Source of the DNA: Mucilaginibacter psychrotolerans
GTDB lineage: Bacteria > Bacteroidota > Bacteroidia > Sphingobacteriales > Sphingobacteriaceae
Direction: 5' to 3'
DNA length: 63,694 nt
NCBI RefSeq assembly: GCF_004519315.1
Contig: NZ_SOZE01000031.1
Location: 1 to 63,694, forward strand
Position 1 is the stretch's first letter, and each line of letters starts with the position of its first letter. The position numbers and the translations under genes were made by a program. Below, in pieces: positions 38,695-47,947 of this stretch. Under the pieces are notes generated by a model. The model made no database searches. It had not been told where the DNA came from and worked only from the letters and a program-made list of their open reading frames with translations.

Positions 38695-41277
38695 ATGCCA
38701 GTAAAAGGAAACCAGTTCAGGACTAATAGCTTTAAGGATGATGATGCACCACGCAAGCCGGGCGCAAGAACCGAAAGGCAGAAACCAATAAAACAACAGG
38801 TGGAGCGACTGCCCATATTCAACCTGCGCGATGGGCGGCTACTCAAAATCACCGGACTATTCTTTTTAGTGCTTTCGGCGTTTTTCCTTATCGCCTTTAC
38901 CTCGTACATGTTCAGCTGGCAGCAAGACCAAAGCTGGGTAGCACCGGCAAACGGTGGCTGGGCCAACCTGTTCAAATCGCCAAAAGAACTCATCGAAAGC
39001 GGCATTACCAACCCTATAGAAAACTGGTTGGGTGTTTTTGGCGCGCTGCTGGCCAACCAATTTATATACCATTGGTTCGGCGTGGCTTCGTTTATTTTCG
39101 TGTTCATTTTTTTTGTGATAGGCTTCCGGCTGGTGTTCAAAATAAAGCTTTTCTCCATCAGCAAAATGTTGGCTTATAGCCTTTTCGGCATCATATTTAT
39201 CTCCGTTACCATTGGCTTTATACACGCCATGGTGGCAGACTACCCACACTTTCTGGAAGGTGAGTTCGGCTACTGGAGCAACCGTTTACTCGGCGTTCAG
39301 ATTGGGTCGGCGGGTACAGGCTGCGTGTTGGTTTTTGCCGGACTGGCCGTGCTGGTTATTGCTTACAATATCGATTTTAAGTTGCCCGCCCGTAAAGAAC
39401 GCGTTGCCATGCCGGTTGCCGCCGCCGATGAAGATGCTGATGCTGACAACATAGACCTGGTGGACGAAGATGTTTCGTTGCCGGTAGAATGGCCTAAGGG
39501 AAACCGCGCCAGGCCAACCATAAACGAAACACTCTCCAAAACTGAAACGCAAACAGAGAAATTGCGGCAGGTGCCGCTGGTGCAAAACACCGTAATACAC
39601 GAACCTTTAGTACTAACGCCGGAGCCCTATACCCCAACCGAACCCGAGGAAGACGACGAAATACCCCTAACCATTGATGTGGTGCGCCCTACCCCGGTGC
39701 TGTCGATAGAGGAAAGCGACGATGACAAAGCCAAATCGCTGGTAGACCAGTTTGGAACGTACGACCACACCCTGGAGCTGGCTTCGTATAAATACCCCAC
39801 GTTGGATTTGCTGGAGAATTACGGCAACAACAAAATACCCGTAAACAGCGACGAACTGGAGGCCAACAAAAACAAGATCGTAGAAACGCTGAACCACTAT
39901 AACATAGAAATAGATAAGATAAAAGCCACCATTGGCCCAACGGTTACGCTTTACGAAATTGTGCCGGCGCCGGGCGTGCGTATCTCCAAGATAAAGAACC
40001 TGGAGGATGATATCGCCCTGAATCTTGCCGCGCTGGGCATCCGTATTATTGCCCCCATGCCGGGTAAGGGAACCATAGGTATCGAAGTACCCAACCAGCA
40101 CCCGGAGATGGTATCCATGCGCTCGATATTGGCTACCGAGAAATGGCAGAACAATACCATGGATTTGCCTATAGCTATGGGTAAAACCATCAGCAACGAA
40201 GTATTCATTGCCGATTTGGCCAAGATGCCACACTTACTGGTTGCAGGTGCTACGGGCCAGGGTAAATCGGTAGGTATCAATACCATACTGGTATCGTTGC
40301 TATACAAAAAGCATCCCGCCGAACTGAAATTTGTACTGGTTGACCCCAAAAAGGTAGAGCTTACTTTGTTCCGCAAGATAGAGCGGCACTTTTTAGCCAA
40401 ACTGCCCGATGACGGCGACGCCATCATCACCGATACCAAAAAGGTGGTAAACACGCTCAATTCGCTTTGTATTGAGATGGATCAGCGTTACGACCTGCTG
40501 AAAGATGCCCAGGTGCGTAACCTAAAAGAGTATAACCACAAATACGTAAACCGTAAAATAAGCGACCCGGAGAAACACCGCTACCTGCCCTTCATCGTTC
40601 TGGTGATTGATGAGTTTGCCGATTTGATGATGACCGCAGGTAAAGAAGTAGAGCAACCTATAGCCCGTATTGCGCAGCTTGCCCGTGCGGTGGGTATCCA
40701 CCTGGTTATTGCTACGCAGCGCCCATCGGTAAACGTTATTACGGGTACCATCAAGGCCAACTTCCCGGCCCGTTTGGCTTTCAGGGTGCTATCTAAGATA
40801 GATTCGCGCACGATATTGGATGCCGGCGGTGCCGACCAGCTGATTGGTCGTGGCGATATGCTCCTCTCTACTGGCAGCGACCTCATACGCCTGCAATGCG
40901 CGTTCGTAGATACGCCCGAGGTAGAAAGGATATCCGATTATATTGGCAACCAGCGCGGCTATGCATCGGCCATGATGCTGCCCGAATACGTGGGCGACGG
41001 CGAAGCCAGCAGCAGTACCAAAGAATACGACGCGGAAACCCGCGACCCGATGTTTGAAGATGCTGCCCGGTTGATCGTTCTGCACCAGCAAGGTTCAACA
41101 TCGCTTATCCAGCGCAAAATGAAGCTGGGCTATAACCGTGCAGGCCGTATTATTGATCAGTTGGAGGCCGCAGGCATCGTTGGTCCGTTTGAGGGCAGCA
41201 AAGCCCGCGACGTGCTTTACCCCGACGAATACAGCCTGGAACGCCACCTGGAAACCCTGCAAAAACCAAAGGATTAA
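38695..41277 (+). CDS. ftsK: DNA translocase FtsK
   Basis: This 860-aa septal motor pumps and resolves chromosome termini at division. It has four N-terminal membrane helices (about 55-240), an acidic linker, the FtsK motor with Walker A GATGQGKS (about 518-525) and Walker B VIDEFADLM (about 636-644), and a C-terminal winged-helix gamma domain (LIVLHQQGSTSLIQ... GPFEGSKARDVL). It is the first host gene right of the prophage; insertion has replaced its upstream region but left the gene whole. Confidence 0.97.
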   Translation: MPVKGNQFRTNSFKDDDAPRKPGARTERQKPIKQQVERLPIFNLRDGRLLKITGLFFLVLSAFFLIAFTSYMFSWQQDQSWVAPANGGWANLFKSPKELIESGITNPIENWLGVFGALLANQFIYHWFGVASFIFVFIFFVIGFRLVFKIKLFSISKMLAYSLFGIIFISVTIGFIHAMVADYPHFLEGEFGYWSNRLLGVQIGSAGTGCVLVFAGLAVLVIAYNIDFKLPARKERVAMPVAAADEDADADNIDLVDEDVSLPVEWPKGNRARPTINETLSKTETQTEKLRQVPLVQNTVIHEPLVLTPEPYTPTEPEEDDEIPLTIDVVRPTPVLSIEESDDDKAKSLVDQFGTYDHTLELASYKYPTLDLLENYGNNKIPVNSDELEANKNKIVETLNHYNIEIDKIKATIGPTVTLYEIVPAPGVRISKIKNLEDDIALNLAALGIRIIAPMPGKGTIGIEVPNQHPEMVSMRSILATEKWQNNTMDLPIAMGKTISNEVFIADLAKMPHLLVAGATGQGKSVGINTILVSLLYKKHPAELKFVLVDPKKVELTLFRKIERHFLAKLPDDGDAIITDTKKVVNTLNSLCIEMDQRYDLLKDAQVRNLKEYNHKYVNRKISDPEKHRYLPFIVLVIDEFADLMMTAGKEVEQPIARIAQLARAVGIHLVIATQRPSVNVITGTIKANFPARLAFRVLSKIDSRTILDAGGADQLIGRGDMLLSTGSDLIRLQCAFVDTPEVERISDYIGNQRGYASAMMLPEYVGDGEASSSTKEYDAETRDPMFEDAARLIVLHQQGSTSLIQRKMKLGYNRAGRIIDQLEAAGIVGPFEGSKARDVLYPDEYSLERHLETLQKPKD

Positions 41278-41471
41278 ACCAATAACTAAAATCCCGGTCT
41301 ATTCTTTTGAGTGAACACTAATTGAGTGACCACGAATTTTTCTAATTGAGGCGGATTACACGAATTAAAAGAAAACAATTATAAAAAAATCGCGTCGTTA
41401 GATTTGTGAAATTCGTAGCTTCTAATTCGTAGAATTCGTAGTCACTCAATTCGTATTATATATTATTTGAA
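41278..41471. repeat. Intergenic repeat family rich in AATTCGT and CACTCAATT
   Basis: The region consists of short inverted units such as GAGTGACCACGAATT and AATTCGTAGTCACTCAATT-like words, also found at 54657-54996. No gene present. Confidence 0.6.
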
Positions 41472-42140
41472 ATGAAAAAACTAACCCTCTTAATATTCGC
41501 AACTGCATTGTTTTTCACTAATGCCTTTGCCCAAAAAGATAACGATGCTAAGCTTATCCTCAACAAGCTGAGCAAGCAATACCGCAGCTACGATGCCGTG
41601 AAAACAGATTTCACCTTGCTGGTTGATAATGTGCAGGCCAATGTAAAGCAAACGCAAAGCGGTTCGCTGCTGGCTAAATCGAAAGTAAACAAGTATAAGC
41701 TGATCATTTATGGCGCCGGCAAATCGGTATCGCAGGAAATTATCAGCGATGGTAAAAACCAGTGGACCTACCTTAAGGATGCCAATGAAGTGCAGGCAGC
41801 CGATGCTGATAACAGCGATGAAGGCTTCAACCCGGCCAAAATATTCACCATGTACGAGAAGGGCTATAAATACGTGTATGTAGGCTTGCAGAAAGCTAGC
41901 GGCAAAACCTACCAGGTGATAGACCTTACCCCCGAAAACGAAAAGGCCAGCTTTTTTAAAGTGCGCTTGATGGTAGACAAGGTAAAAAACCAGCTGTATA
42001 GCGCACTGATTTTCGATAAAAATGGCAGCCGCTATACCTATACCTTAACCACGTTTACCCCGGTTACCGGCGTAGCCGATGCTGTTTTCGGGTATGATAA
42101 GAAAGCCCACCCCGGTGCAGAGTTTGTGGATTTGAGGTAG
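41472..42140 (+). CDS. lolA: Outer-membrane lipoprotein carrier LolA family
   Basis: This 222-aa periplasmic protein shuttles lipoproteins to the outer membrane. A signal peptide (MKKLTLLIFATALFFTNAFA) is followed by the half-barrel pattern of LolA: SKQYRSYDAVKTDFTL, then QSGSLLAKSKVNKYKL and WTYLKDANEVQAAD. The place just after ftsK is common in Bacteroidota. Confidence 0.92.
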   Translation: MKKLTLLIFATALFFTNAFAQKDNDAKLILNKLSKQYRSYDAVKTDFTLLVDNVQANVKQTQSGSLLAKSKVNKYKLIIYGAGKSVSQEIISDGKNQWTYLKDANEVQAADADNSDEGFNPAKIFTMYEKGYKYVYVGLQKASGKTYQVIDLTPENEKASFFKVRLMVDKVKNQLYSALIFDKNGSRYTYTLTTFTPVTGVADAVFGYDKKAHPGAEFVDLR

Positions 42141-42217
42141 GTATTGGAGTCAATACTGTTCAATTGATTTTGTTTTAATTCTGAACATTCTTTAATTCGT
42201 TAAATTCGAGTTCAGAC

Positions 42218-42249
42218 AATAGCGATGGGTTTAGAAACCCATCGCTATT
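42218..42249. terminator. Strong intrinsic terminator after lolA
   Basis: AATAGCGATGGGTTT and its complement form a perfect 15-bp stem with an AG loop, followed by TTTTG. Confidence 0.9.
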
Positions 42250-42402
42250 TTTGTTTAATTTTATTTGGGTGTATTTGGGTGTGTTTTCGGGTACGTACTA
42301 CCGCGACGCATAAAGTTTAACCATCTAAAGGCCTTATCTCAGTTTAAATGTTTAATAAGCCCCAGCAAACCCTCTCCCCATTTTTTCCGTTATCTTAGCA
42401 AT

Positions 42403-43281
42403 ATGCGCCCCGAAGAAATAGAAAGGCTGGTAAAGATTAGCAAGGATCGCCCGCTGCTGCCCGAAACCTATGTGCCCTGGGCGGAAGAACCTTCGCCGAC
42501 AGACCTTTACCTGCCCGAATTCCTGACTTCTTTAGAAGGCCTCGCCGTTTACGATACCCTTACCCAACAACAAAAAACCGACCTTGGCCGGCACGAAGCC
42601 GTACAGGTTTTATATTCCTACGGCTGGGGTGAAGCGTTGTTCTGCGTGTTCATGACGCGCTACCTGCTCACCCTCCCGCCCAACGGACCTGAGCACCGCT
42701 TCCTCATTCGCGAGATCATCGAAGAATACCGCCACCAGGAAATGTTTGCGCAAACCATCACGCAGCTTAAAGGGCAAGCCCTGCCCCCTACCAAAATGCA
42801 TGCTTTCGTCGGGAAGTTCAGCACCAATTATTTGCCTGCCGATTTCCTGTTTATGGGTAGCCTGGCGGTGGAATTGATAACCGATATGTATGGCAACCAC
42901 ACCCGCCGCGCACCCGAAATTTACGTGGTGCTACGCAAGGTATTCGAGCTGCACAACATCGAAGAAGGCCGCCATATCCATTTTACGAAAGGTTTATTGG
43001 AGAACTACACCAAAAAGGCAGGCTACGTCAAACGCACGCTGTATAGCTTCGTAATATTGATGAACATCTACTTCGTGCGTACCATGTATGTGCGTAAAGC
43101 CATTTACGAGCGCATTGGCATACCCAACGCCGATGCTGTTTTTAAAGAAGCTACCAAAAATTACCGCAGCAAATTCACTAAAAACTGTTTAGGGCATATT
43201 ATCGAATTTGTAAATAGCTGGGTTGGTTTTAATACGGCTACGCGTTGGGCGTGGAGGTGGTTGTTGGGGGCCAGAGTATAG
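42403..43281 (+). CDS. AurF-like diiron oxygenase family protein
   Basis: This 292-aa protein probably binds two iron ions and oxidises an amine or hydroxylates a substrate. Iron-ligand motifs are EEYRHQEM (about 107-114) and HNIEEGRHIHF (about 184-194), with more acidic residues in GRHEAVQ and ELITDMYGNH. The ATG at 42403 (MRPEEIERLVK) is used; a longer frame from 42265 would add unlikely residues across the terminator region. A -7-like box TATCTTAGC ends only 3 nt before this ATG. Confidence 0.75.
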   Translation: MRPEEIERLVKISKDRPLLPETYVPWAEEPSPTDLYLPEFLTSLEGLAVYDTLTQQQKTDLGRHEAVQVLYSYGWGEALFCVFMTRYLLTLPPNGPEHRFLIREIIEEYRHQEMFAQTITQLKGQALPPTKMHAFVGKFSTNYLPADFLFMGSLAVELITDMYGNHTRRAPEIYVVLRKVFELHNIEEGRHIHFTKGLLENYTKKAGYVKRTLYSFVILMNIYFVRTMYVRKAIYERIGIPNADAVFKEATKNYRSKFTKNCLGHIIEFVNSWVGFNTATRWAWRWLLGARV

Positions 43282-43291
43282 CTATCATCAA

Positions 43292-43387
43292 CGTCATTGC
43301 GAGGAACGAAGCAATCTCTACGTTGGACAAGCCGCTCTGCATGGTGCACCTGCTTATCGGGAGATTGCTTCGTGCCTCGCAATGACG
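43292..43387. repeat. Palindromic REP/MITE-like element, 96 bp
   Basis: Terminal inverted repeats of 27 bp with one mismatch: CGTCATTGCGAGG at the left and CCTCGCAATGACG at the right, each followed inward by GCAATCTC/GAGATTGC. This type is widespread in Sphingobacteriaceae genomes. Confidence 0.85.
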
Positions 43388-43399
43388 CAGGGGCTAATT

Positions 43400-44456
43400 T
43401 TAGTCCTTTAATCGTGTCCTCCGCTCCATCACCTCCCGCCAGGTAGTTAATATAAATCCTTTCTCTTTCAAAAATGCTTTCAGTCGTGGGTCAAGCATGG
43501 CCAGCAAGTCGCCTTTGCGTTTTTGGCCGGTATCGGTTATGTATTTAAACGTTGCAGATGGATTGGTACAACATAATCACCATCGTAAGGCCCGGAGATA
43601 GTCGGCCTATGCTTTCGATGTAATGGTCGGTGTACCATTTTTGTAGCTGCTTGTCCGTAGCATGCTCAATTCCGGGCATCTGCCAGTCGTAACTGCTGTT
43701 GTGCAGGTCATCCAGCACAGGCAGGCCGTTTTTCCAAAGCATATCGCCTACTTCCTTTGCCTTGCCCAGGGCTGCAGGCTCGGGGATATTCATGCCTTCG
43801 GTGTGTTTGCCTTGCCTTTTCAATTCGGCAATGGTGGCTGCTTTGGCTTCGGCACGGTAAAACAAATCCTCCCCGCCGGGGAACATCACCGGTATCTGCT
43901 TCTCAATGCCCAGTTGTATGTATTTTTCCAGAAAAGCGGGCTTGGCAAACAACGTACCCATGTGCGAATCGAAATGCGTGGGTTTAATGTCCATGGCCAC
44001 GGCCCTATCGTACTGGGCGCGTATCTCCTTATCTATCTCCTCGGGCTTGGCACTAAAATAAACTGCTGCCACATCTTTATACATCGCGCCTTGTTTATCT
44101 ACCAGTCCAGGCACATTGGTTTTACCAGCCAGCGGCCCCCAGCGGTAGTTGTCCCACTCGCTGGTAAGGGTAAGGTGCAGCCCGGCATCCAGGTCGGGGT
44201 GTTTATCCAGGTAGGCCTTAAACTCGGGCACCCATGGGCAGGGCATCATGATGCTGGTCGAATTGGCCACACCCCGGCCCGTTGCCTGAAACACTCCATC
44301 GTTAGCATCGTGCGACATACCCGCATCATCTACATGCAGAATAATAACGCGTGCGCCCTTTGGCCAGCCCAGCCGCTCAGCATAGGTGGGAGTTTGCTGG
44401 GCGTTGGCGTTTATTGCCATGCCGAGGGCGATGACGAGGATGAATAGTTTTTTCAT
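43400..44456 (-). pseudogene. YdjC/ChbG-type carbohydrate deacetylase with a 2-nt deletion
   Basis: The frame from 44456 encodes a secreted (signal MKKLFILVIALGMAINANA) ChbG-like deacetylase with metal motifs HVDDAGMS, GLHLTLTS and HFDSHMGTLF. It ends early after MVIM with LYQSICNV at 43545. Another frame continues the family C-terminus, CTNPSATFKYITDTGQKRKG to WREVMERRTRLKD, stopping at 43400. Restoring two bases (TG on plus) after 43571 would give MVIMHCTNPS and join both. All catalytic motifs precede the break, so partial function is possible. Confidence 0.75.
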
Positions 44457-44646
44457 CGTTTATAGATTATGAAGAAGTCGGAAAATGTCTGAACTCGAAT
44501 TTTTCGTGTTTAATTGTTTTGTAAATAGTACTCAAGATGGCTACGCCGTTTTAAGGAATTTAAAGAAAGTACAGAATTTCATCAGCGAGGTCGAAGCATT
44601 ATGTCAATTCAAAAAATTTCTTAAAATTCGAGTTCAGACAACCTAT

Positions 44647-45780
44647 TTACACCCTAATATATATCCCCCGCTTATCCAATATCTTCCCAACTACCCAACA
44701 TATCAGCATATAACTGATGGCAAACAGCAGCGAGCCTACGGCCCCGGGTGCTACTGCCTGGTAAACCGATGCGTTTATCCAATCAAAGAAGCTTACTTTC
44801 CCAATCGGCACCATCCAAAATGCGATGATGAGTATTTCCGACAGGATATAGATCGGCAACGGGTTTTTACCAACGGTAGTGAAGAACGAGGTCCAGTTGC
44901 CTTTGTTCCAGCTGCGTATTTCAACAATATAGATCAGCGAGGATATGATTATCAAATCCAAACCAACGGTAAGCAGGGTGAATGGACTTGTCCACAGTTT
45001 TTTGCCTATCGGGAAACTCATGTTCCAGAAAAGGGCAATGAACAGGAACAATGCGCCGGTAAGCATCAGTTGCGAAATGGTTTCGTAGCTTTTGCCTTTT
45101 TCCTGTATAAATTTGCCGGCGTAGTAACCGCAAATCACATTAACGATGGCAGGCAGGGTACTCAGAACGCCTTCCGGGTCGAAAGCTACGCCTTCGCCGT
45201 GGTACAGGTGGCTATCGCCGAGCAGGAATTTATCCAGGTAGGTACCGGCGTTGGTCAGCATGCCGTAGGGCGCAGCCGGGTCGCCAAAGGCGAGCAACAG
45301 TAACTGATAGCCCACTAATAAAACAACGCTGATGACGATAACAGCCCTTTTCGATTTGATGAAATACACGATAAGCGAAGCGAACATATAGCAAAGCGCA
45401 ATACGCTGCAGCACGCCCATAATACGGGTATTGCTAATGGGCCTGAACGCCCAACCTGCCTCGGTATGATCTACAAAGGGGAACCAGTACATGAGGTATC
45501 CCAGCAGAAAAATAATAACCGTACGTTTAAATATCTTGCCGAGCACCGCGCCGGTACCCATTTGCGCAAACCTGGCTGAAGTGAAACTCATGGCGTTACC
45601 CACAGCGAAAAGAAAGGAAGGGAACACCAGATCGGTAGGCGTAAAGCCGAACCAGGAGGCATGCTCCAGCGGGGAAAAAGGTGCCGCGCCGCTGCCGGGC
45701 GTATTCACGATAATCATAAAACAAATGGTCATCCCGCGGAATACATCCAGCGAGAGGAACCGTTCAGGCTTTTGGGTCAT
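44647..45780 (-). CDS. HGSNAT/DUF5009-type membrane acyltransferase
   Basis: This 377-aa inner-membrane protein probably transfers acetyl groups from acetyl-CoA across the membrane to glycans, as in heparan-alpha-glucosaminide N-acetyltransferase. It begins ERFLSLDVFRGMTICFMIIV, the family signature with the DxFRG motif, and has about ten hydrophobic helices. A neighbour of a carbohydrate deacetylase gene, it may serve amino-sugar use. Confidence 0.85.
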   Translation of the reverse strand: MTQKPERFLSLDVFRGMTICFMIIVNTPGSGAAPFSPLEHASWFGFTPTDLVFPSFLFAVGNAMSFTSARFAQMGTGAVLGKIFKRTVIIFLLGYLMYWFPFVDHTEAGWAFRPISNTRIMGVLQRIALCYMFASLIVYFIKSKRAVIVISVVLLVGYQLLLLAFGDPAAPYGMLTNAGTYLDKFLLGDSHLYHGEGVAFDPEGVLSTLPAIVNVICGYYAGKFIQEKGKSYETISQLMLTGALFLFIALFWNMSFPIGKKLWTSPFTLLTVGLDLIIISSLIYIVEIRSWNKGNWTSFFTTVGKNPLPIYILSEILIIAFWMVPIGKVSFFDWINASVYQAVAPGAVGSLLFAISYMLICWVVGKILDKRGIYIRV

Positions 45781-45992
45781 ATATCAATAAAGGGCTTAAA
45801 TGGTTAAGGGAGTAAATCCGTGTACAAGATATAAATAAATCGAAACTAAAAATAGCGCCGGGCGATTCACTTGTAAAAAGCATCAATAGTTTTTAAAAAA
45901 ATTTAATAAGCCAATTTTAACCGCCCTAAAAAAATGGAAAAAGGACGTTCACGACACATTTCTAACGGGTAATTATCCTATTTTTGAATTTC

Positions 45993-46265
45993 ATGCTAAC
46001 GCCTACCAACCATACGCTTGAAAAACTGGAGCTGCTGCTAAAATCGGCCGGCTACCGCGTGCGGTACGAAAAAGGCAACTTTAAAACCGGTGCCTGCCTG
46101 CTGCAAAACAGCCGCATGATTGTTGTAAACAAATTTGCCAATCTGGAGAGCAAGATAGCTGCTGTAGCCGATCTGGCCCGCACGCTTGAAATAGACCAAC
46201 ACCTGCTTGATGAGAAGCAGGCCGCATTTTTGCACCAATTAAAACAAACCACCCTGCAGCTGTGA
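45993..46265 (+). CDS. Conserved small protein linked to a metallo-hydrolase
   Basis: From the ATG at 45993 this encodes 90 aa (MLTPTNHTLEKLELLLKSAG), helical with a central beta strand (GACLLQNSRMIVVNKFAN). No family name is known to me. Its stop overlaps the GTG start of the next gene by 4 nt, so the two are translationally coupled. A TATTTTTG box ends 6 nt before the ATG. Confidence 0.7.
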   Translation: MLTPTNHTLEKLELLLKSAGYRVRYEKGNFKTGACLLQNSRMIVVNKFANLESKIAAVADLARTLEIDQHLLDEKQAAFLHQLKQTTLQL

Positions 46266-47023
46266 CCATTACTTTCTTAGGAACCGGAACCTCGCAGGGT
46301 GTGCCTGTGATAGCCTGCGACTGCGAAGTGTGCACCTCTGCCGATGCGCACGATAAACGCCTGCGCACTTCTATACTGATAGAAAGCGGCGATAAAACTG
46401 TGGTGATAGATTCCGGACCTGATTTTAGGTACCAAATGCTGCGTGCAGGCGTACAACACCTGGATGCCATTGTTTTTACCCACGAGCATAAAGACCATGT
46501 AGCTGGCATGGACGATATACGCGCCTTCAATTACAAGCAACAGGGCCCCGTAGATATTTATGCCGATGCACGCGTGCAATTGGCCCTACGCCGCGAATTC
46601 CCTTATATATTCGACGATAAAGGCTATCCCGGCATTCCTCAGATTGACTTGCATACCATTAGTTTGCAGCCTTTCGATATCGGCAGCATCCACCTCATCC
46701 CCATCGAGGTGATGCACTACAAACTGCCGGTGCTGGGCTTCCGCATAGGCGATTTTACTTACATTACCGATGCCAAAACCATATCAGAAACGGAAAGGGA
46801 AAAGATACGCGGCAGCAAAATATTGGTGGTAAACGCCCTGCAGAAAGAAAAACACATTTCGCATTTTACGCTGGAGGAGGCGATAGCCTTTGCGCAGGAT
46901 ATTGGTGCCGATACAACCTACTTTACCCACATTAGCCATCGGTTGGGCAAACATGCGGATATTGACGCGGAACTACCAAATGGCATCAGACTGGCTTATG
47001 ATGGCCTGAGAATTGAAATTTAA
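46262..47023 (+). CDS. PhnP-like metallo-beta-lactamase-fold hydrolase
   Basis: This 253-aa protein has the metal motif THEHKDHVAGMDD, an N-terminal GTGTSQGVPVIACDCEVC with paired Cys as in PhnP-type cyclic phosphodiesterases, and later metal ligands in EVMHYKLP, TDAK and THISHR. The start is GTG, coupled to the preceding gene. Substrate is not evident from context. Confidence 0.85.
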   Translation: MTITFLGTGTSQGVPVIACDCEVCTSADAHDKRLRTSILIESGDKTVVIDSGPDFRYQMLRAGVQHLDAIVFTHEHKDHVAGMDDIRAFNYKQQGPVDIYADARVQLALRREFPYIFDDKGYPGIPQIDLHTISLQPFDIGSIHLIPIEVMHYKLPVLGFRIGDFTYITDAKTISETEREKIRGSKILVVNALQKEKHISHFTLEEAIAFAQDIGADTTYFTHISHRLGKHADIDAELPNGIRLAYDGLRIEI

Positions 47024-47043
47024 GTAACCGTAAAAAAGGGTTG

Positions 47044-47499
47044 CTAATGCAACTCCACATAGCTTACCTGGTCTATAGCACCTCGGTATTCTTTTAGGTG
47101 GCCCTTCATCTTCACATCTACCCGGCCGCGTAGGGTTACCATCCTATTGTTCATATGCGTATAGCTACCATCTTCGGCATCAAAAAAACCTTTTTGCGTA
47201 CCTGCCAGGTATAAAGGGCAATCCTGCGTAAAATTCACCCAAAGGGCCCGGCTGTTGCCGTGCACATCATACAAACTATCGTTTACCAATGCCGAAAGGT
47301 TTTTGCCTTCGGTGTATCTCCCTGATATTTCTACGTATTGCAGGTTATAATATTTGATGCTATCCACCAGGTTGGCATAGCTTACCTTTTTAAATACAAT
47401 ACCTTCTGCGCAATCGCTGGTGTAGAGGCGTTTGCTATGCGCACAGCCCAGGCATATTGCCATGGCCAGCATCAGGGTTAAAAAACAAGCTTTTTGCAT
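47044..47499 (-). CDS. Lipoprotein of unknown function
   Basis: From the ATG at 47499 the protein begins MQKACFLTLMLAMAICLGCA, a lipoprotein signal with lipidation at Cys19. The mature part (about 130 aa) is beta-rich (YVEISGRYTEGKNLSALVND, MVTLRGRVDVKMKGHLKEY), suggesting an OB-like fold. An upstream in-frame start would add eight residues before the signal and is less likely. Confidence 0.75.
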   Translation of the reverse strand: MQKACFLTLMLAMAICLGCAHSKRLYTSDCAEGIVFKKVSYANLVDSIKYYNLQYVEISGRYTEGKNLSALVNDSLYDVHGNSRALWVNFTQDCPLYLAGTQKGFFDAEDGSYTHMNNRMVTLRGRVDVKMKGHLKEYRGAIDQVSYVELH

Positions 47500-47523
47500 T
47501 GCCTCACAATTTACGCAGGGCAA

Positions 47524-47947
47524 ACTACAAATAGGGTATCAAGCCAATATTTTACATTAATATTAATCATAGATCATTATGGAGATTTAAATACGGAGCT
47601 TACCAAGTGAAAAAAGCGGAGATTTCTTGGTATCACAGGGTTTATTGATAGATTTAAGGTAAGCAACCTCGTAGAGGCGCAAACTTTGTAGAAAAACATC
47701 ATAAAAACGAGACAACGCCGTTAGGTGTTGAACGCCATTTATTGTGTACCTACGGCACTCCAGGGATTGGGTGGTTGGTTTGCTACAAAGCTTTCACCCT
47801 TACAGGGTGAACCTCGCCGGTTCAAACGTCTCGCTTGAACACACGCAATAACACCCTTCAACCCAAAAAACGGGGCTGCAACATTAATGTTATCGTATCA
47901 ATTTGTTAACTGTATTTACATACTTTTGAAGCTTGCAATATCCACAG
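47524..47947. other. 424-bp intergenic region with inverted repeats
   Basis: No gene seen. CGAGAC (47708) and GTCTCG (47828) bracket an element that contains TTCACCCT-TAC-AGGGTGAA (47793-47811). A -7 box TACTTTTG lies at about 47919-47926 for the following gene. Confidence 0.5.

Noticed and set aside
43662..44447. 261-aa rightward ORF
   Set aside because: Antisense shadow of the deacetylase gene, which carries catalytic motifs.
44485..45303. 272-aa rightward ORF
   Set aside because: It is antisense to the acyltransferase, which has clear family motifs; its protein is low-quality and begins in a repeat.
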